This document shows, piece after piece, positions 46,320-58,717 of a DNA stretch of 64,000 bases (within the stretch, counting starts at the first letter, position 1; each line of letters begins with the position of its first letter). The DNA lies in NCBI GenBank assembly GCA_902702965.1, contig CACRXP010000114.1, positions 808,002 through 872,001 on the forward strand. The letters are read 5' to 3'. Source of the stretch: Spirometra erinaceieuropaei. Taxonomy: Eukaryota; Platyhelminthes; Cestoda; Diphyllobothriidea; Diphyllobothriidae. The notes below the pieces were generated by a model. The model was not told where the DNA came from and searched no databases. It saw nothing but the letters and a program-made list of their open reading frames with translations. Position numbers and translations under genes: made by a program.

Positions 46320-47540
46320 TAAAAAATAATTTCTTGTGCAACATTTTCGGAAAGATTTCTCACCTGAATTATTTTGGCTCATTTTCCAGTCCATGCACTA
46401 CGTGTAAAAAAGGTGTTCATCATTTTTGCATTTCTTGAAGGAAGTCGCTCCCTAAAAACATATTCACGGCTTTCTATGGATGCAGTTCCTGGCATATCTG
46501 AGCATCTTCGTCCGCAATATACCCAAGGTTATTTATTTTTAAATAGTTAGAGTTGTGACAATTGCAAAAGACGCGTACTTGGCAAGCCCTGAATTTCAGT
46601 CAATTAACAAGAGCTTACATGTACTGTGCATGAAGTCTTTAGACGTCTCGTGAAGCGAAAAATACCGCCCTCGAGTTACATCATGGCAGCCTTTTGTCAG
46701 AACGACCTTGCTCAAGCCTATGTATTTAATGGGCCAGATGTCGACACTCATTCCATTTATGCACATTATTTCCATTTCACAATCTCGTATAAACAGCTGT
46801 ACATTTTGCTACTGTCCTCCTGCTCTTTCCTATTGCAGCAAGATGCGCATTTCTGCGTATTTAAACACCTATTCTACCATTATTTATATATCCCATCGCA
46901 ACTGGCAGAACAGAGAGCTCGTGGGTCATTAGCTACTGCTCTGGAACTCAAGCAACGTTTCGCTGGTTCGCCCCTCGGAGGCTGCATCCCTCGAAGCTAG
47001 ATATGGCAGGCAGATGACATCTTACAAGCCAGAGTTGACCATTTTAACCTCCTTTGTCTTTGTCGGTATTGCCATTTACGAGTACAACTCGACTTTTCCG
47101 AAGAGCCTCGTCGTGCTTTCATTACACCAAACCGGAGTGTATACCAACCCTTATGTACAACGTATATTTGGACTTCAAACGTTTATTCTTAGCAAATGTT
47201 GGAAGAAGTGCTCACAGAGACAGGCGATAATTCTCGAACAACTGACCGTCCTGTTTCGTTGTCGCAATCAAGGCGTGTTATCGAAGTCTTCGTTGGAAAC
47301 TGACTTTGCCGAAAGAGTCCGGGAGAATTCTTGCGTGCAAATTCGGATGGCACGTTTTAAGTACTGTTATATCCCACGTCAATAATCGCCTTGGTAGATT
47401 CGGAGTATAACGTGCCGACAAAAAAATTCAACGTGCCTCTACACTACCTAAAATGTAGTCGAGGATGTGCAGCAAAGAATTAACACCACCACCAAGGTTC
47501 TGAGAATGTAGAAGAGACTTCATCACTTCTCCGCCCTACT
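46320..47540. other. Non-coding stretch; unassigned frames 46626-47000 and 47014-47385
   Basis: Two consecutive plus-strand open frames (124 and 123 codons) with no recognisable domain. They lie just upstream of PLE-B and could be its untranslated or decayed 5' part, but nothing supports it. Confidence 0.25.
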
Positions 47541-47549
47541 AACGAAGGA

Positions 47550-49345
47550 AGTATAACCACGAGAGTTGTCAACCTACTGAAGAGGCGTCTCTCACCTACT
47601 GAAATCAGTCTCCTTTCAAAGGGAATGAAATTTTATCATACGGGAGCCACGCCTGCCAAATTCATAGCTTGGCGTGAGTCCATTCTACGGACCTCTGCCC
47701 TTCCGAAAGAAATCTGCGCGGACATACGCGGCTGTTTTACCGATATTCTCAGACAAGAAGACGTCAACGAAGTCAACCAAATGAAGAAACGCAAGGATTA
47801 CGATTACTGAAATCAGATCACAGTATCTTTGTTGTTCCCGCTGACAAGCGTGGCGCGCTACTGTCATCACGGACAAAATTGACTACAATACCAAGGCGAA
47901 AAAACCTTTGGTTACATGGTGACCTATACTCCCCTGGCCGATCATCTGAAGAAAAAGTAAGCTGCAACCATCAAGAAGAAGGTTTATGAGCTCCTCGTCT
48001 GAACGTTATCAGTCCGCATGTCTTTAAGTTAATGACCCTCAGCGATCCTTATATCGCACACGCGTATGGACCACCAAATGTGCACAAGTTTCATGCCCTT
48101 CTGGGGATTATAGGGTCACTCATCGGATTTTTAATTAAAATATAGCTAGGTGGCTGTACATTCAGCTGAAGTGGCCTACACAGAGATAGGACTACACAGT
48201 TAGCATAGCTTACGCATTGCTATATGGGATCTAAGGGACCGAGGGAGGTACTAATTAATGTTTTGAAGTTGGCTTGGCAATTGGATGATTAGCCCAACGC
48301 CCAGGAAATAATCAAATTGAGATGCCGACGCAGCATGTTATAGAACTGCTCAAATCTTGCCTTGGGAACAATTTCAATTCAACGATATGTGCTACCAACA
48401 GGTAAATAGAACCCCGATGGGTTCGTCAATATCAGGGCTGCTTGTGGCACTAATGTTGTAGCGACTAGAAGAGATAGTTTTCCAAACTATCAAGTCAAAA
48501 CGATGGCTTCGCTGCCTTGATGACACCTTTGTCGTAATGAGGAACTGCAAAGTTGAACGGATTCACCAGCGACCTACTGATGTCTGCCCAGCAATACAAT
48601 TAACCCGTGAAGGGGTAATTAGAGACTGCTTGCAGTTTATGGGCGTGAGGTTGAGAAATGGCAGCCTCGCAATAAGCGTCCATAGGAAAGAATCTCATTC
48701 CGAGATTGTCCTTAACTACGGAAGCAACCACCCTGCGACTCGCGAAAGAAGTTGCGTCTAAACTTTGTTCCGTCGAGGCTGCCGTTATTGGAATAGCAAC
48801 GATCTCCTCAAAAAAGATCTTGCTCACCTGTATCGATTGTCTCGATATAACGGATATCCGATCAGTTTTGTAAAGAACAGCCTTAGGCACGAGACACAGT
48901 CGCAAGAATCCTCCCCCCCCCTAACATAGATCTTTTAGCACAAAAAATGTACTCCCTGTCGTATATGCGGGCAACCGTTGGTTAAATCGCTTGGGTATTC
49001 ACGTTGCCCACAAACAAGCATGCTCACTAAACGCTGCGCTCTGTTGAGTCACGGATCCCATTCCCAAACAGCAACAAACTCATCGCATCCTGTGCGCAAA
49101 TGACTTCTGTGTTTATGTTGGCTGTTGGTGATACGGGTCGAACGCAAATTAGCTGTCCATCTGCCAAGCCCCCTGTCTCTCGCCTTTGCCTATGCGCTCG
49201 AATACGACCACCGATTCAATTGGAAGGCACTGATGTCGTCGCCATGGCTAGCACAAAGGAGGCGAGGGAATTTTTCTTGGCGGGTAGTATCAATTGCCGT
49301 GTTGACTTGGATGCCCCTTACCAGAGTCAAAATTCACGACTGACT
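47550..49345 (+). pseudogene. PLE-B: Penelope-like protein relic of a second lineage
   Basis: Relic of an RT plus GIY-YIG protein, in order. N-terminal region: VVNLLKRRLSPTEISLLSKG, MKFYHTGATPAKFIAWRESI and TYTPLADHLKKK (47565-47960). Palm segments: TLSDPYIAHAYGPPNVHKFHAP (about 48030-48105), PTQHVIELLKSCLGNNF and CYQQVNRTPMGSSISGLL (48325-48450). The catalytic box is RCLDDTFVVM (48510-48539), with both aspartates kept. Post-palm block: FMGVRLRNGSLAISVHRKES and EIVLNYGSNHPATRERSCV (48640-48761). Nuclease: HRILCANDFCVYVG (49081-49120). Many stops and frameshifts interrupt it, and the fingers-to-palm region around 48110-48300 is largely deleted. Residues differ consistently from PLE-A, so this is another lineage. 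It is the only copy in the window to retain N-terminal sequence. Confidence 0.8.
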
Positions 49346-49587
49346 CACCCCTGTCCTAATAGCACATCAACGACCTCGAACACAGCCGCCCGCAGTCCAA
49401 ATGATCCACCATCCGCCCTCCTCCTCCAGCACAGGGAGCCGTAGTTGTTCCGTCCCTTTTCCTCTCCCCTCCCACCGCACTCGGAAGCTTACCATCACTT
49501 CGTGACGGCGTCCTCTCACACGCCAATTGTCTGTCCTGTTGCGCTAATTGGTCTAATGGGACAATCTAAATTTCTCCCTTGTTGTAT

Positions 49588-49675
49588 TTTCGTCTGACGA
49601 CGGGTTAGTGTCACCAGCTGGAAGATTCACGAGTGCAACACAATTTTTGCGAAGAACTTCTTCCCCTTTTGCATC
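49588..49675 (+). ncRNA. Possible PLE-B terminal hammerhead-like motif
   Basis: TCTGACGACGGGTTAGTGTCACCAGCTGGAAGATTCACGAGTG at 49592 has a CTGACGA box. A long imperfect stem follows (GGGTTAGTG against CACCAGCTG), then GAAGATTC where GAAACGTC would be expected. Its position, about 250 bp downstream of the nuclease, is where a PLE end should lie. Two core differences make activity unlikely. Confidence 0.4.
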
Positions 49676-49679
49676 ATAC

Positions 49680-52600
49680 AAAAATTGGGCATCGGCGATG
49701 GTCACCTTTGACTTATTATTTACCGTCACTCAGACTTACTTAGCCTCAGGTTTGGGCAACGACAGGGCGTTACCACTCATTCCGACGGAAAAATGCGGAT
49801 TTTTATTTCAGACTATGAGATGGACGGTTCTGCTGCTTCTTTTTGTTCCGCGAATGTATTTAAATGCCTATGTGTGTGTCTATTTTCATCACTTTAAATT
49901 GTTTCTACACATTTGCCCCACGATGGTAAACTCAGTTCCACCTAAACATACGAGCGAAAAAGCCTGATTTTAGGGCAGACATTGTCGGCCAAGGCAAGGG
50001 TCGCGTAGGTCCAAGAAAAACCATATATCGGATCGTATTTTGCAGCCGTGCCTGTAGTAGCCAAGTACCTGCCTAGCACCTTGCCCCTAACTTTAATCGC
50101 TAACCCCTAATCCCAATCCCAAACCGCAAACCTCCGTCCCTAAACTTAACCTCTAAACCCACAATCCTGACACCCAAACGCTAACTCTTAGTAGAGGCGT
50201 TTACGAAATAGGATCTTTCCCAACTTTAATCCTTAGCATACGTCCCACTTTTACGTGCTGACTCTTCACCAAGTGGTACCGTTATTCATACAACCGTCCT
50301 CGTGATTGGGAGTTTGAGAACAAAAATATAGCCTGACAGTCCTGGGCAAGCTGATCTTGTCCAGCCTAGGATGCTTGACCACCCATCTATGCATTCTACT
50401 ACACTAACATCAGACTCCTGTTTAACGTACGTTTTTTGTTTCTGTTTCATATCCTGCAGACGAGCAAGCTTGTTCCAAAAAGGGAACCGTAAAAAGGGCT
50501 CGTCAAACTTTTGTCGTTTAGGTTTCATCGACAATGCGATTGCGCAATGAAAGGACGCGTCCAAAGGAGGGAAGAAGCGACGCCCGCCGAAAACTCAGTC
50601 CCCCACCCAGATTCAACTGATGGTGCTCATGCCGGTTTGAAGCAAATTCGGCCTTTATTTATGTAATGTGACTTCCACCTATCCCTGCGGGCCGGTTTAA
50701 ACAAAGCGGGACTGTGAAAACCTACTGTGAATGGTGGGTCGTTCCAGATTTCAATCTACTCGCTTCATTATAACTGGCTCTGCTAACAGTATCCCCCCTT
50801 CTTCATTTTTCGCCATATTCGCGCCCTGGATGTGTCCTCTGAAAACAAATAAATGTCACGAATACACATTTTCCTACATTGGCTATAAGTGCAAGCCAAG
50901 GGGATCATATTTCACCGACTGCTGACATTTAGCGCTTGGCGTTTCTCGCCTACAAACATGGGCCGAGTTGGGATGACATGCACTACTTGGTCTCCCCATG
51001 AATTTAGACGTTTTTAAGGCCAAACGAGGGCCGCACAGACGACTGAAACCGGTTTTTTGTGCAGTCATCTGGTAATAAGGCATTTCAGTGATCTTTACCT
51101 CTGCGCCCTTTCGAGTTTGAACGTGCGTGGAACGGGCAAGGTATGAATGTTGTAAGGCAGCCTCATAAAAGGCAACTGAGTAAAATTTTCGTGCCATTTG
51201 ATCGTGTCCGAGACTGCTAACTGGAACGAATGGGAATGGGAATTTCTGAGAAGTATATTGCGAATGAGAAGCACTTAACGGCACAGTGGGTGTGCCGATT
51301 GCTAGTGCTTTGCTGGTTGTAGAACGGAGACTGTTTTCGCAAAGCGCCCTTATCCTCCAAATCCTGAAAGGTCGACCTAGGCTTCATATCTTATTTAATA
51401 CTGCGATCCACCAGCAAGTGAAGGATACATCAATTTATTCGCAGAGTTATGAATCGATAACCGGGATGGTCTAGCAATGGCCAGAATCCTAGGCATTTTA
51501 AAGCTTCAGACCATATCTGCAGACTTAGTAGGCGAAAGGTGCCCTTGTCGTTAACGGACCGGAACAGACGTTGAAAGTTAAGGAACATCCCCCTGGACAT
51601 GTACCTTGCGATAGAAGGGAAAGAAAATGTTCAGCCAACATTCCCATCCATCCTTCACTGCTGCAAAGATCGCAGTGGTCTGAAAGCTCACGAGTTCTGA
51701 AAACGGAAAAAAACAACGAAAATACGCGGCTCCAAACGCAACCAGCCTTTAGCCACAAGCGCATCGGCCTTAGGGTGATCTTTCAGCCTGTTGATATGCA
51801 CTACAGTAAAAACAGAAAATATGGAAGCCGAAGTGCTCTACAAAGGTGGGTTTTCTTGGCTACTGGTTAATCGAGGGCTAGAACTGCGACAAAATTTCCA
51901 CTAAGCCTTAAAAGTCTCCATGCATTTTTACGACCCCTGGTTTGAAAAAAATTATGAGCATTTGTTTCCGTACATGTAGGACCGACCACGACAGAGAAAA
52001 TACTCCGCACTGGAAATTCTGTGTGGGGATTTGAAGGGCGCTGAGCTGGCTGACAAGTTCTAAATTTAGCATCCGCATGACTCATCACTTCACTGCAGTC
52101 TTTCCGTCGGATAGACTTACAGAAACAACGGAAAGTCACAAGCGCGGCACAAAGCTGCATCCAACGAGATGGTCATTCTTTGACTCCTCTCTTCTCGTTT
52201 GGCAACACAACCAGTTAATAAAATATTTAGATACTAAAAGTACATTTTTCGTACTAAGGCAGAACTGCTAGACCGAAAGAAAATCCGACCAGCTACTTAT
52301 CTAAAGGTTATCAAGAAAAGAGGAGTAACTTTCGCAGTGAGGTAAAACGCTGCCAATTTAGCGAACTGTGTCGATGGTGCTTCTGGTTAGCTACCGCATA
52401 ATTTGTCATAAAAAATCAGACTGCACGATCAGTTCGCATGTCTAGAGACAAACACGGCCAGTCTGTATAAGTTTCCTTGGGTTTAGAGTTGGCTATGATG
52501 GAACGTTGGGTCTAAAAAGGCGCAATAACCAGAGGATTCGGACTGTCCTGTGTATTTTACTGTATTTAAATGTGGTTTACATATTTCTGGCCTTCTACAC

Positions 52601-53390
52601 CATAACTGGTCACATCTTCATCAGTTTCAACATCGAAAGAAAGTCCTTTTGGTGAACTCAATTGTGTTGTTAACGCAGATCATATGTAAGTCATTTTTCT
52701 CAAAAGGCAGATTGTAGGTCTCCTTATCGTTGCCACCAAACCAGTGCTTGAGCAGACGGCCTATGTGATCATGAACTTTTAGGGCAATGCAGTGGATGAA
52801 GTTCATCTTCCTTTTCTAGACGGACATTCTGGCAACTGTTTGCATTGAATCGACCTCACACCGTAAACAGCAACACAGTATTTAACTTAATTTATGTTTA
52901 CTTGCCTAATGGACGCCTTCCGGTGTTCGGGCAGAGACTTCATCTTGGAGAAAACAAGAAAACGGTCCTCTGTGGCAGACATTTTCAAGGTCACTTGCTC
53001 GTTGCACTGCCCATACCACCGGAAACGGACGTAGTCCAACAAATGCCATTGACTCCAGCGAGGATGTATTTACCCAATCTACTTCCGGATCAGAAAGTTG
53101 AAGTAACTGTTTGGTCAGGAGGCAAATTTGTTCGAGTCGAACCATCTATTTGAGAATGTTATTGCTGCTGCAGCTACCGATCTCGTGACGATCTGACAGT
53201 CCCGGTTAGGTAGCGTGATGTATACCAACCAGGGCACGCCGAACTCGATCAGTTTCTCTGCCTGGGACACAGTAGCCAGGTGGCAATGCATCCTCCTTTG
53301 GACGTACCCTAAATTTCATCGGAGTTGCTGATAGGAATATCACAAACGCTGACACTTTCACCTTGGTAAGGTAGACGTATGGTCATGAAA
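49680..53390. other. Non-coding stretch, mostly unassigned
   Basis: Several 90-135 codon frames on both strands overlap (for example 50883-51284 minus, 51571-51870 plus, 52845-53153 plus) without family motifs. A degenerate CCTAA-rich patch lies at 50090-50190. Confidence 0.35.
50090..50190. repeat. Degenerate CCCTAA-like patch
   Basis: Repeated words such as CCCCTAACTTTAATCGCTAACCCC, CCTAATCCCAATCCC and CCTCTAAACCC resemble a strongly decayed TTAGGG-type array. It is less regular than 13405-13447. Confidence 0.4.
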
Positions 53391-53394
53391 CGGC

Positions 53395-54065
53395 GGTTGA
53401 CGCACTGGGATAGGTAAAAGAAATGTTGCACGACGTGTTTATTCAGGACGAATGCGACCCCAGCATCACTTTACTCCACATTTTGGCTTCTGCTGGAGAA
53501 AGAAACTACCAAAAGACATCCCACTCCCACAGTCATCCCTGTTTGGAGAATTAGATTCCGTTGAGACCCGCAATGTCCACTTTGTAGTGTATTACTCCGC
53601 TGGTGACCATAGCGTTTTCGGCCGACTTGCCACCGGACGGCTTGAATTCCCTGTTTCCCTGTGAAAGAAAAGGGAGGCTAGAAGGTGTCGTCATGTGTGG
53701 AACTATAATTTCACTGATATTTCGGAAAATGCTTCTTTTCTTCCCTAAACCAGTTATGGCGGTTGCTCTTACTTGCCTTAATTTGCTTAGCTTTGTTGAC
53801 GGTTTCGGTTTACCCAACTTTGACACATCACTTGTTGGAGACAATAAAGCTTGTAGGACATCTAGGATTCAGGAAATATCATGAAATTCGCAAGAGACCA
53901 TTGTAACATAGAGGTACCCCATACCGTAGATTCCAGAGTTATTTAGCTGTAAAAGGTTTTGCTTGATTTGCAGATAAACATTTCACTGTTTTTGTATTAT
54001 TTACCAAAATTCAGGGAATGGATGCATTAGAAGGCAGCTAGTCAGAGTTAAATATAGTATTGCGT
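53395..54065 (+). repeat. D1 repeat, copy a
   Basis: It aligns with 54665-55200 through shared blocks: CACTGGGATAGGTAAAAG.., GACGTGTTTATTCA, TTCACTGATATTTCGGAAAATG, TCATGAAATTCGCAAGAGACC, ACATAGAGG, GCATTAGAAGGCA. No protein I recognise. It could be two insertions of one unknown element or a local tandem duplication. Confidence 0.6.
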
Positions 54066-54664
54066 ATTGCAACGACACATATCGAATGGAGGGAATGACA
54101 AAGAATAATAGTGAATGCTGTTTTATACTACGTACTAATAAAATTTGAACGATCAAATAGGATATACTGCTTTGACTTGTGCAGCCGTTAGACCTTAAGC
54201 CAATTTTACCCTGAAGCGGAAAGTTTCTTTTTTTCCCCAAATCCATTTTATTTCTCATAAGTTTGTAGACATTTCTTCTGCCATCGCTTTTGACACTATT
54301 TACAGAAATGAAAACGTTTCGCAGGCCATAGGTGGATGTTGACCAAAAGCTAGATCCTAGGTTTTGGCTATATCGGAATTAGAGCTGGTTGAAGCAGTGA
54401 ACAGGAATTCTTTCCGAGAAGTTATCGAGGCTATTCAGTGAACGTGAAGGACGCTATAAGCAAAGACATCCTTAGGGGTGTTCTCGGACCACTTGTTACT
54501 CTTAGCGCGCCTTCATGACTTCTAGATCGACCACTCACCGACTAGGATGGACTTCCTAATCATCAGATGATGATATTTCGGCCCACTGTGCTGACTTGAG
54601 AAATATGTGGAGTGTTAGACCAGACGCGTCCCCGGGAATGACGGACGCCGGGTTCTGAGATGAT

Positions 54665-55200
54665 CATTGGTGCACTGCGATAGGCAGAAAAAATATCCCA
54701 TGACGTCTTTATTCATGGCTAAATTGACTCCCGTATCAATTTACTCTGCCCTTTGCCGTCTGATCCAGAATAAAAAGTGCATCCGGTACCCGCTTCCCCC
54801 AGTTATCCCTCCCTGAAGAAGCAGGTCTCGATGAGATCCGAAGTGTATTTTTACTGACATTTCGGGAAATATCTCTTTTCTACCCTAAGCTAGTTGAGGT
54901 ATTTGCTCGTGTTGACCTTAATTCGTCCAGCTATGTTGCCTGTTCCATATTGCTCGGCGCACCAACTTCGGCATATCTTTTTCGGCGACATAATGTATCC
55001 AGGACTCATAAAATGTCATGAAATTCGCAAGAAATCCTCGTGACATAGAGGCGGTCGACCTCGTGTACTCCGGACTTTTGTAGCGTTAAAATTCCACGGT
55101 GTTTAAAAAGTTTATTGTTGATTTTTAAAAAATATTTTTTATAAGTAACCAAAACATACAGAAAACGTATGTATTAGAAGGCATCTGGTAGACGCTGCGT
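54665..55200 (+). repeat. D1 repeat, copy b
   Basis: Counterpart of 53395-54065 in direct orientation, about 1.27 kb further on, with small deletions. It ends GTATTAGAAGGCATCTGG. Confidence 0.6.
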
Positions 55201-55522
55201 ATAACAGCACATAATAAAAGGTCTATCGGGAGTTGTCACTCCAAGGCCGTCAGTCTCTTTTTGTTGTACTTCCCAAGTACATTCTGCGTTCACTTATGCT
55301 ACCAGGTAAGGGTTGTGCCTGGAGGAAGGAGAAATCTTCCTCGATCGGCAACAATGACTTATAGCCTGTAAGCCGCATTTAGTTTTACATCCTCAATATA
55401 CAGGACTGATAAGATGACAATGACAAGAAAACTGCAGTTTATTCTAAAAGGAGAATAAACTGCATAAAGGCTATGCAAACCACAAGTCTAACGCAAAGAG
55501 AACTGTTTACGTCCGGTAGAGC

Positions 55523-56045
55523 AGCGACTGGTGAAGATGCAGAATGGCCCGATGGATCGTAAAACTAGAAAAACAGAGGGATGTGTGGACTGCAACCAGA
55601 AGAAGAAATGCGTCGTGTCTATCAAGACGGTCTTTGGCTCTCACACCAGGAAACCGTACAGCTGGTCAAGTATGACAGCAGTATTTTTAACGGAGAAGTC
55701 GCAAATTCTGGAGCACTGGTTCGACCACTTCATAAGCTCCTGTAATCGGCCATCCACGGCATTGACAGGCACCTTCCGGTGAAAACAAACGCCGACCTCA
55801 AACACTCACCCTCACTGGATGAGACCATGAGGACTGCACGCCAGATATCCAGCGGCAAATACCAGAGCGTGGACCTATTCATCCAGCTGGGATGGAGAAA
55901 CACAGAGACCCCTGTCTGATGGACGAGATTACTTGATAAATGCAGGAGGTGTGACAGCAGGGATCGATTCTCCGAGAGGTACAAGATGCAGCCACGCCGC
56001 AAGGGAGGCCACCAATTTCGTTTTCATTACCAGCGTACCTTTCTC
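55523..56045 (+). pseudogene. RTE-type LINE fragment (between endonuclease and RT core)
   Basis: The translation gives KMQNGPMDRKTRKTEGCVD, then VVSIKTVFGSHTRKPYS and FLTEKSQILEHWFDHFISSCNRPST (55528-55760). After a frameshift it reads IDRHLPVKTNADLKHSPSLDETMRTARQISSGK (55761-55857). This corresponds to the segment of flatworm endonuclease-reverse transcriptase LINEs that lies between the AP-endonuclease and the RT palm, with the typical LTEK.QIL.RW.EHF and L.ETIRA..QLSSGKAPG blocks. After SSGK the match decays, and a further piece near 55900-56045 is uncertain. Neither the endonuclease catalytic residues nor the YxDD box is present. The RTE/BovB assignment is from memory of the family. Confidence 0.6.
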
Positions 56046-56069
56046 CTTCAGATTACTAAAAAAACGTTG

Positions 56070-57245
56070 TTAGCATCTTTTTGCATCGCCTAAACACGAC
56101 TCCGGATCAGGATCTTCGCCCAGAAACAGTTTAAACTTCAAATAATATCGCGGAACCACAAACATGTTCTTCGCATTCGGCCAACTTCCCGAACGAATGA
56201 CAAGAAGCGGATGGCATGCTCTGCAAGAATTGATTTGATCTGACGAAGGATATGGAAACAAACCTGTCGCCCAGAACTCAAGAGGATCCTGTTTGGAATA
56301 TTGATGTCCTGAACGACTCACAACGGAAGAATGCGCGCGTTGATTATAACGTGACAGTGTCGAGATCATTTGCTGCGACAGATGCAGCGAAACCGGGGTT
56401 GTATACTGGCTCCCACTTTCCCAAGTCTCGCTCTCACGGCCAAGTTGGTGGATGCGTTCTGCATGTAGAGACCAGGAAGACAAATCGTTCACTGCCGATC
56501 ACTCGGTGCATGCCGGCGCACACACCTGTCGACTGGACCAGTTGTCACGGCAACACTACGAATGGGGAGAGGCAAAGAAGCATGTCCTCTCCGTTGCTCA
56601 AAATTCAGGCTGTACGTCAACAGTGGGAAGGTGGATAGTCGTGTATAATACAACAACTGATAATTACAGCACTATCATGATAAATGCGAACGGAATGCAC
56701 CTCGCATTTATTTACAAATAAGCTTTCTTGGGGAGTACAGTCCCAGCGCACATCAAGATCGGCGTCTAGGTCACAACTCGGATCTCCGGAGTCAGACAGG
56801 CATTTGGCCGACTGCAGAGCATAGATTAGAATCGCCGCGGCCCCCTGTCAAATAAAAATTGAATATGTACCGAGTTGTCATCTTTAAACGTTCGTGTATG
56901 GAATTCAGTCTGGGCGGTCTATGAAACCAGAGCGAGAAATCTCCTTTACTTTCCCTCCAACTGGTTCCGCAAAACAGGAGGACTAAAGAGGTGAGACAGG
57001 ATTTTAGACCCACACGTCCAGAATGGAGTAGAATCTTCAGTATCCACGCTACTGTGTTGAAACAGCCACGTCGTAGGGATAAATGATGAGCACCTGCCCA
57101 GTCGAACGTTTGCGATGACATCTTTACAAATTTTCGCAGAGAAAGAAAACGTGAACGACGCTAAAAGTATACTGACAATTTCTCTCCAACGTCTGGAGAT
57201 ATATCGGCAGACCTAAAGGACCTAAATCAAGACCGTCGGGCTTGT
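56070..57245. other. Non-coding stretch; unassigned frames 56070-56721
   Basis: Open frames of 128-140 codons overlap on opposite strands (56070-56492 minus, 56252-56638 plus). Neither is recognisable. They may be part of the adjacent LINE relic or of another decayed element. Confidence 0.3.
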
Positions 57246-57249
57246 GGAA

Positions 57250-57864
57250 CTACACTAAGTAAGGGTACAATTCGCTTTTCAAAAACTTTTTTGATTCCCG
57301 AATAATTTTGATCTGCCGGTACACTAGTATTTATGGCTTCCAAATTATAAGCCGTATATTTTCGTCCTACAAAAACGCATAAGTTTTTCTATGCTAGTAA
57401 AAGTAGGTCGTTGATTGTTAATAAAATTTAACAATGGATTTGAGCAATATTGAAAACTTTACAGCCACGTTTGGCAAATACAGAGGTACGATGTTTTATG
57501 AACGGGCATTTCACGATGCTAAAAATCTCATAAATAGAAACTTTTTTGAAGCTGAACTGCACCCGTATTCCGGGTAAAAATTTAAAAATTGACAAAAAGT
57601 TCTAGCCAGTGAATAAACCCACTATTTTTGTATGTTGTCTACGAAATATAATTAAATTTTTCAGGTAGTCGCCTTTTCCAGAGTGTGCTTTCTGCATTAG
57701 GCCACGAAGAAACTTTTTTGAAAGTCGGTTTCTCGCGGCAACTACATTTTTACAGAATTATGCAGCATGATGGCTACTTTTAAAACATTGCTTAGGTAAT
57801 TTTTTTGAAACAAGAGTCTCTTTCACAATTTTTGCTAACTTTTCATGAGTTAGCACACCTACTG
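57250..57864. mobile_element. FB7: FB element lacking its left end
   Basis: The right end is conserved: TTTTCATGAGTTAGCACACCTACTG then TA (57865-57866), 20 of the outer bases matching FB1. The loop blocks CGAATAATTTTGATCTGCCGG and GGATTTGAGCAATATTG (57430-57450) are as in FB1. The left arm is cut near 57250. Confidence 0.65.
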
Positions 57865-58059
57865 TACGTACCCCATCACCGCACATCGCCCTACCCGCCC
57901 ACGCGCACACAACCCCCGACCACACAAGAACCCAATCACACCTCACGCCATCGCCTACAAAGGTAGGAAGCATACAATCAGTTTTGTCACCGCTGTTATG
58001 ACGGGTGGAACGTGGCGCATCCCTAGATGACAAATCATTTAGGTTGGAAGCACATACGT

Positions 58060-58717
58060 TCAGATATCTTGGTACAACAGGAATGGGGACGAAGTCGTTG
58101 GCGGAGCACGTATGTGGAACGACGGCCAATCACTCCACTTCTTATCGCAAATGCCCTGATATCTGATTGCTGTATAAGAGAAGAAAGAGAGAGAGAGATT
58201 GTGACAGACAATGGCGAGTGCATCCCCGCGGCACTGGTAGAGGCGCGACTTTTTGGTCAGTCAGGAGGCCAGTTGACTGGAAGTTGCTCACAATCGTGGA
58301 GGATAGACCTGAATATACTTTGAAATAATCAGGGCCAATGGTTACCGTTTATTCTCACCTGTATTTGAAATTGGTTTTAATCTACCAGATCTTGCTTCAG
58401 TTTTGGCTGTCCTGTTTTTTTATAAGTTTTGACAGCAGCCTAATCGCTAGTCGGCTTAGGCATACAATATTGTTTACGAGGCTTTACCATCGCACTGTCG
58501 TTTGGCATAACATATTTGTTGGCCATCCGTATCCACGACTTTATCCCTTGTTATCCTATCAGCAGACAATTGCTGCACAACAGCGTCACCTCTTAGAACG
58601 ACCAGCCCTCTACGAATGTCAACAGCTGATATACTAGGCAGCCATGTTCTTCCCTTCGGCCGTAGAGAATGTTTTCGGCAGTCTCGCTGCGTTTCATCTG
58701 ATCTTTATATGCAACGG
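58060..58717 (+). repeat. D2 repeat, copy a
   Basis: It aligns with 59440-60112: AATGGGGACGA.GTCGTTGGCGG, GGAACGACGGCCAATC, GGCGAGTGCATCCCCG, TAAGTTTTGACAG, CGACCAGCCCTC and CTTCCCTTCGGCCGT. It contains a short (GA)n tract. No recognised protein. Confidence 0.7.

Noticed and set aside
46626..47385. Two consecutive 120-codon frames as host exons or the PLE-B 5' part
   Set aside because: No domain, splice-site pattern or alignment to PLE N-terminal regions supports either.
51240..51474. Possible extra PLE reverse transcriptase piece (MGVPIASALLVVERRLF)
   Set aside because: It resembles the TPMGSPISG block only faintly, and no neighbouring RT block is visible in any frame.
52780..52850. Possible PLE post-palm piece (VDEVHLPFLDGHSGN)
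   Set aside because: The match is limited to a few residues, with no flanking support.
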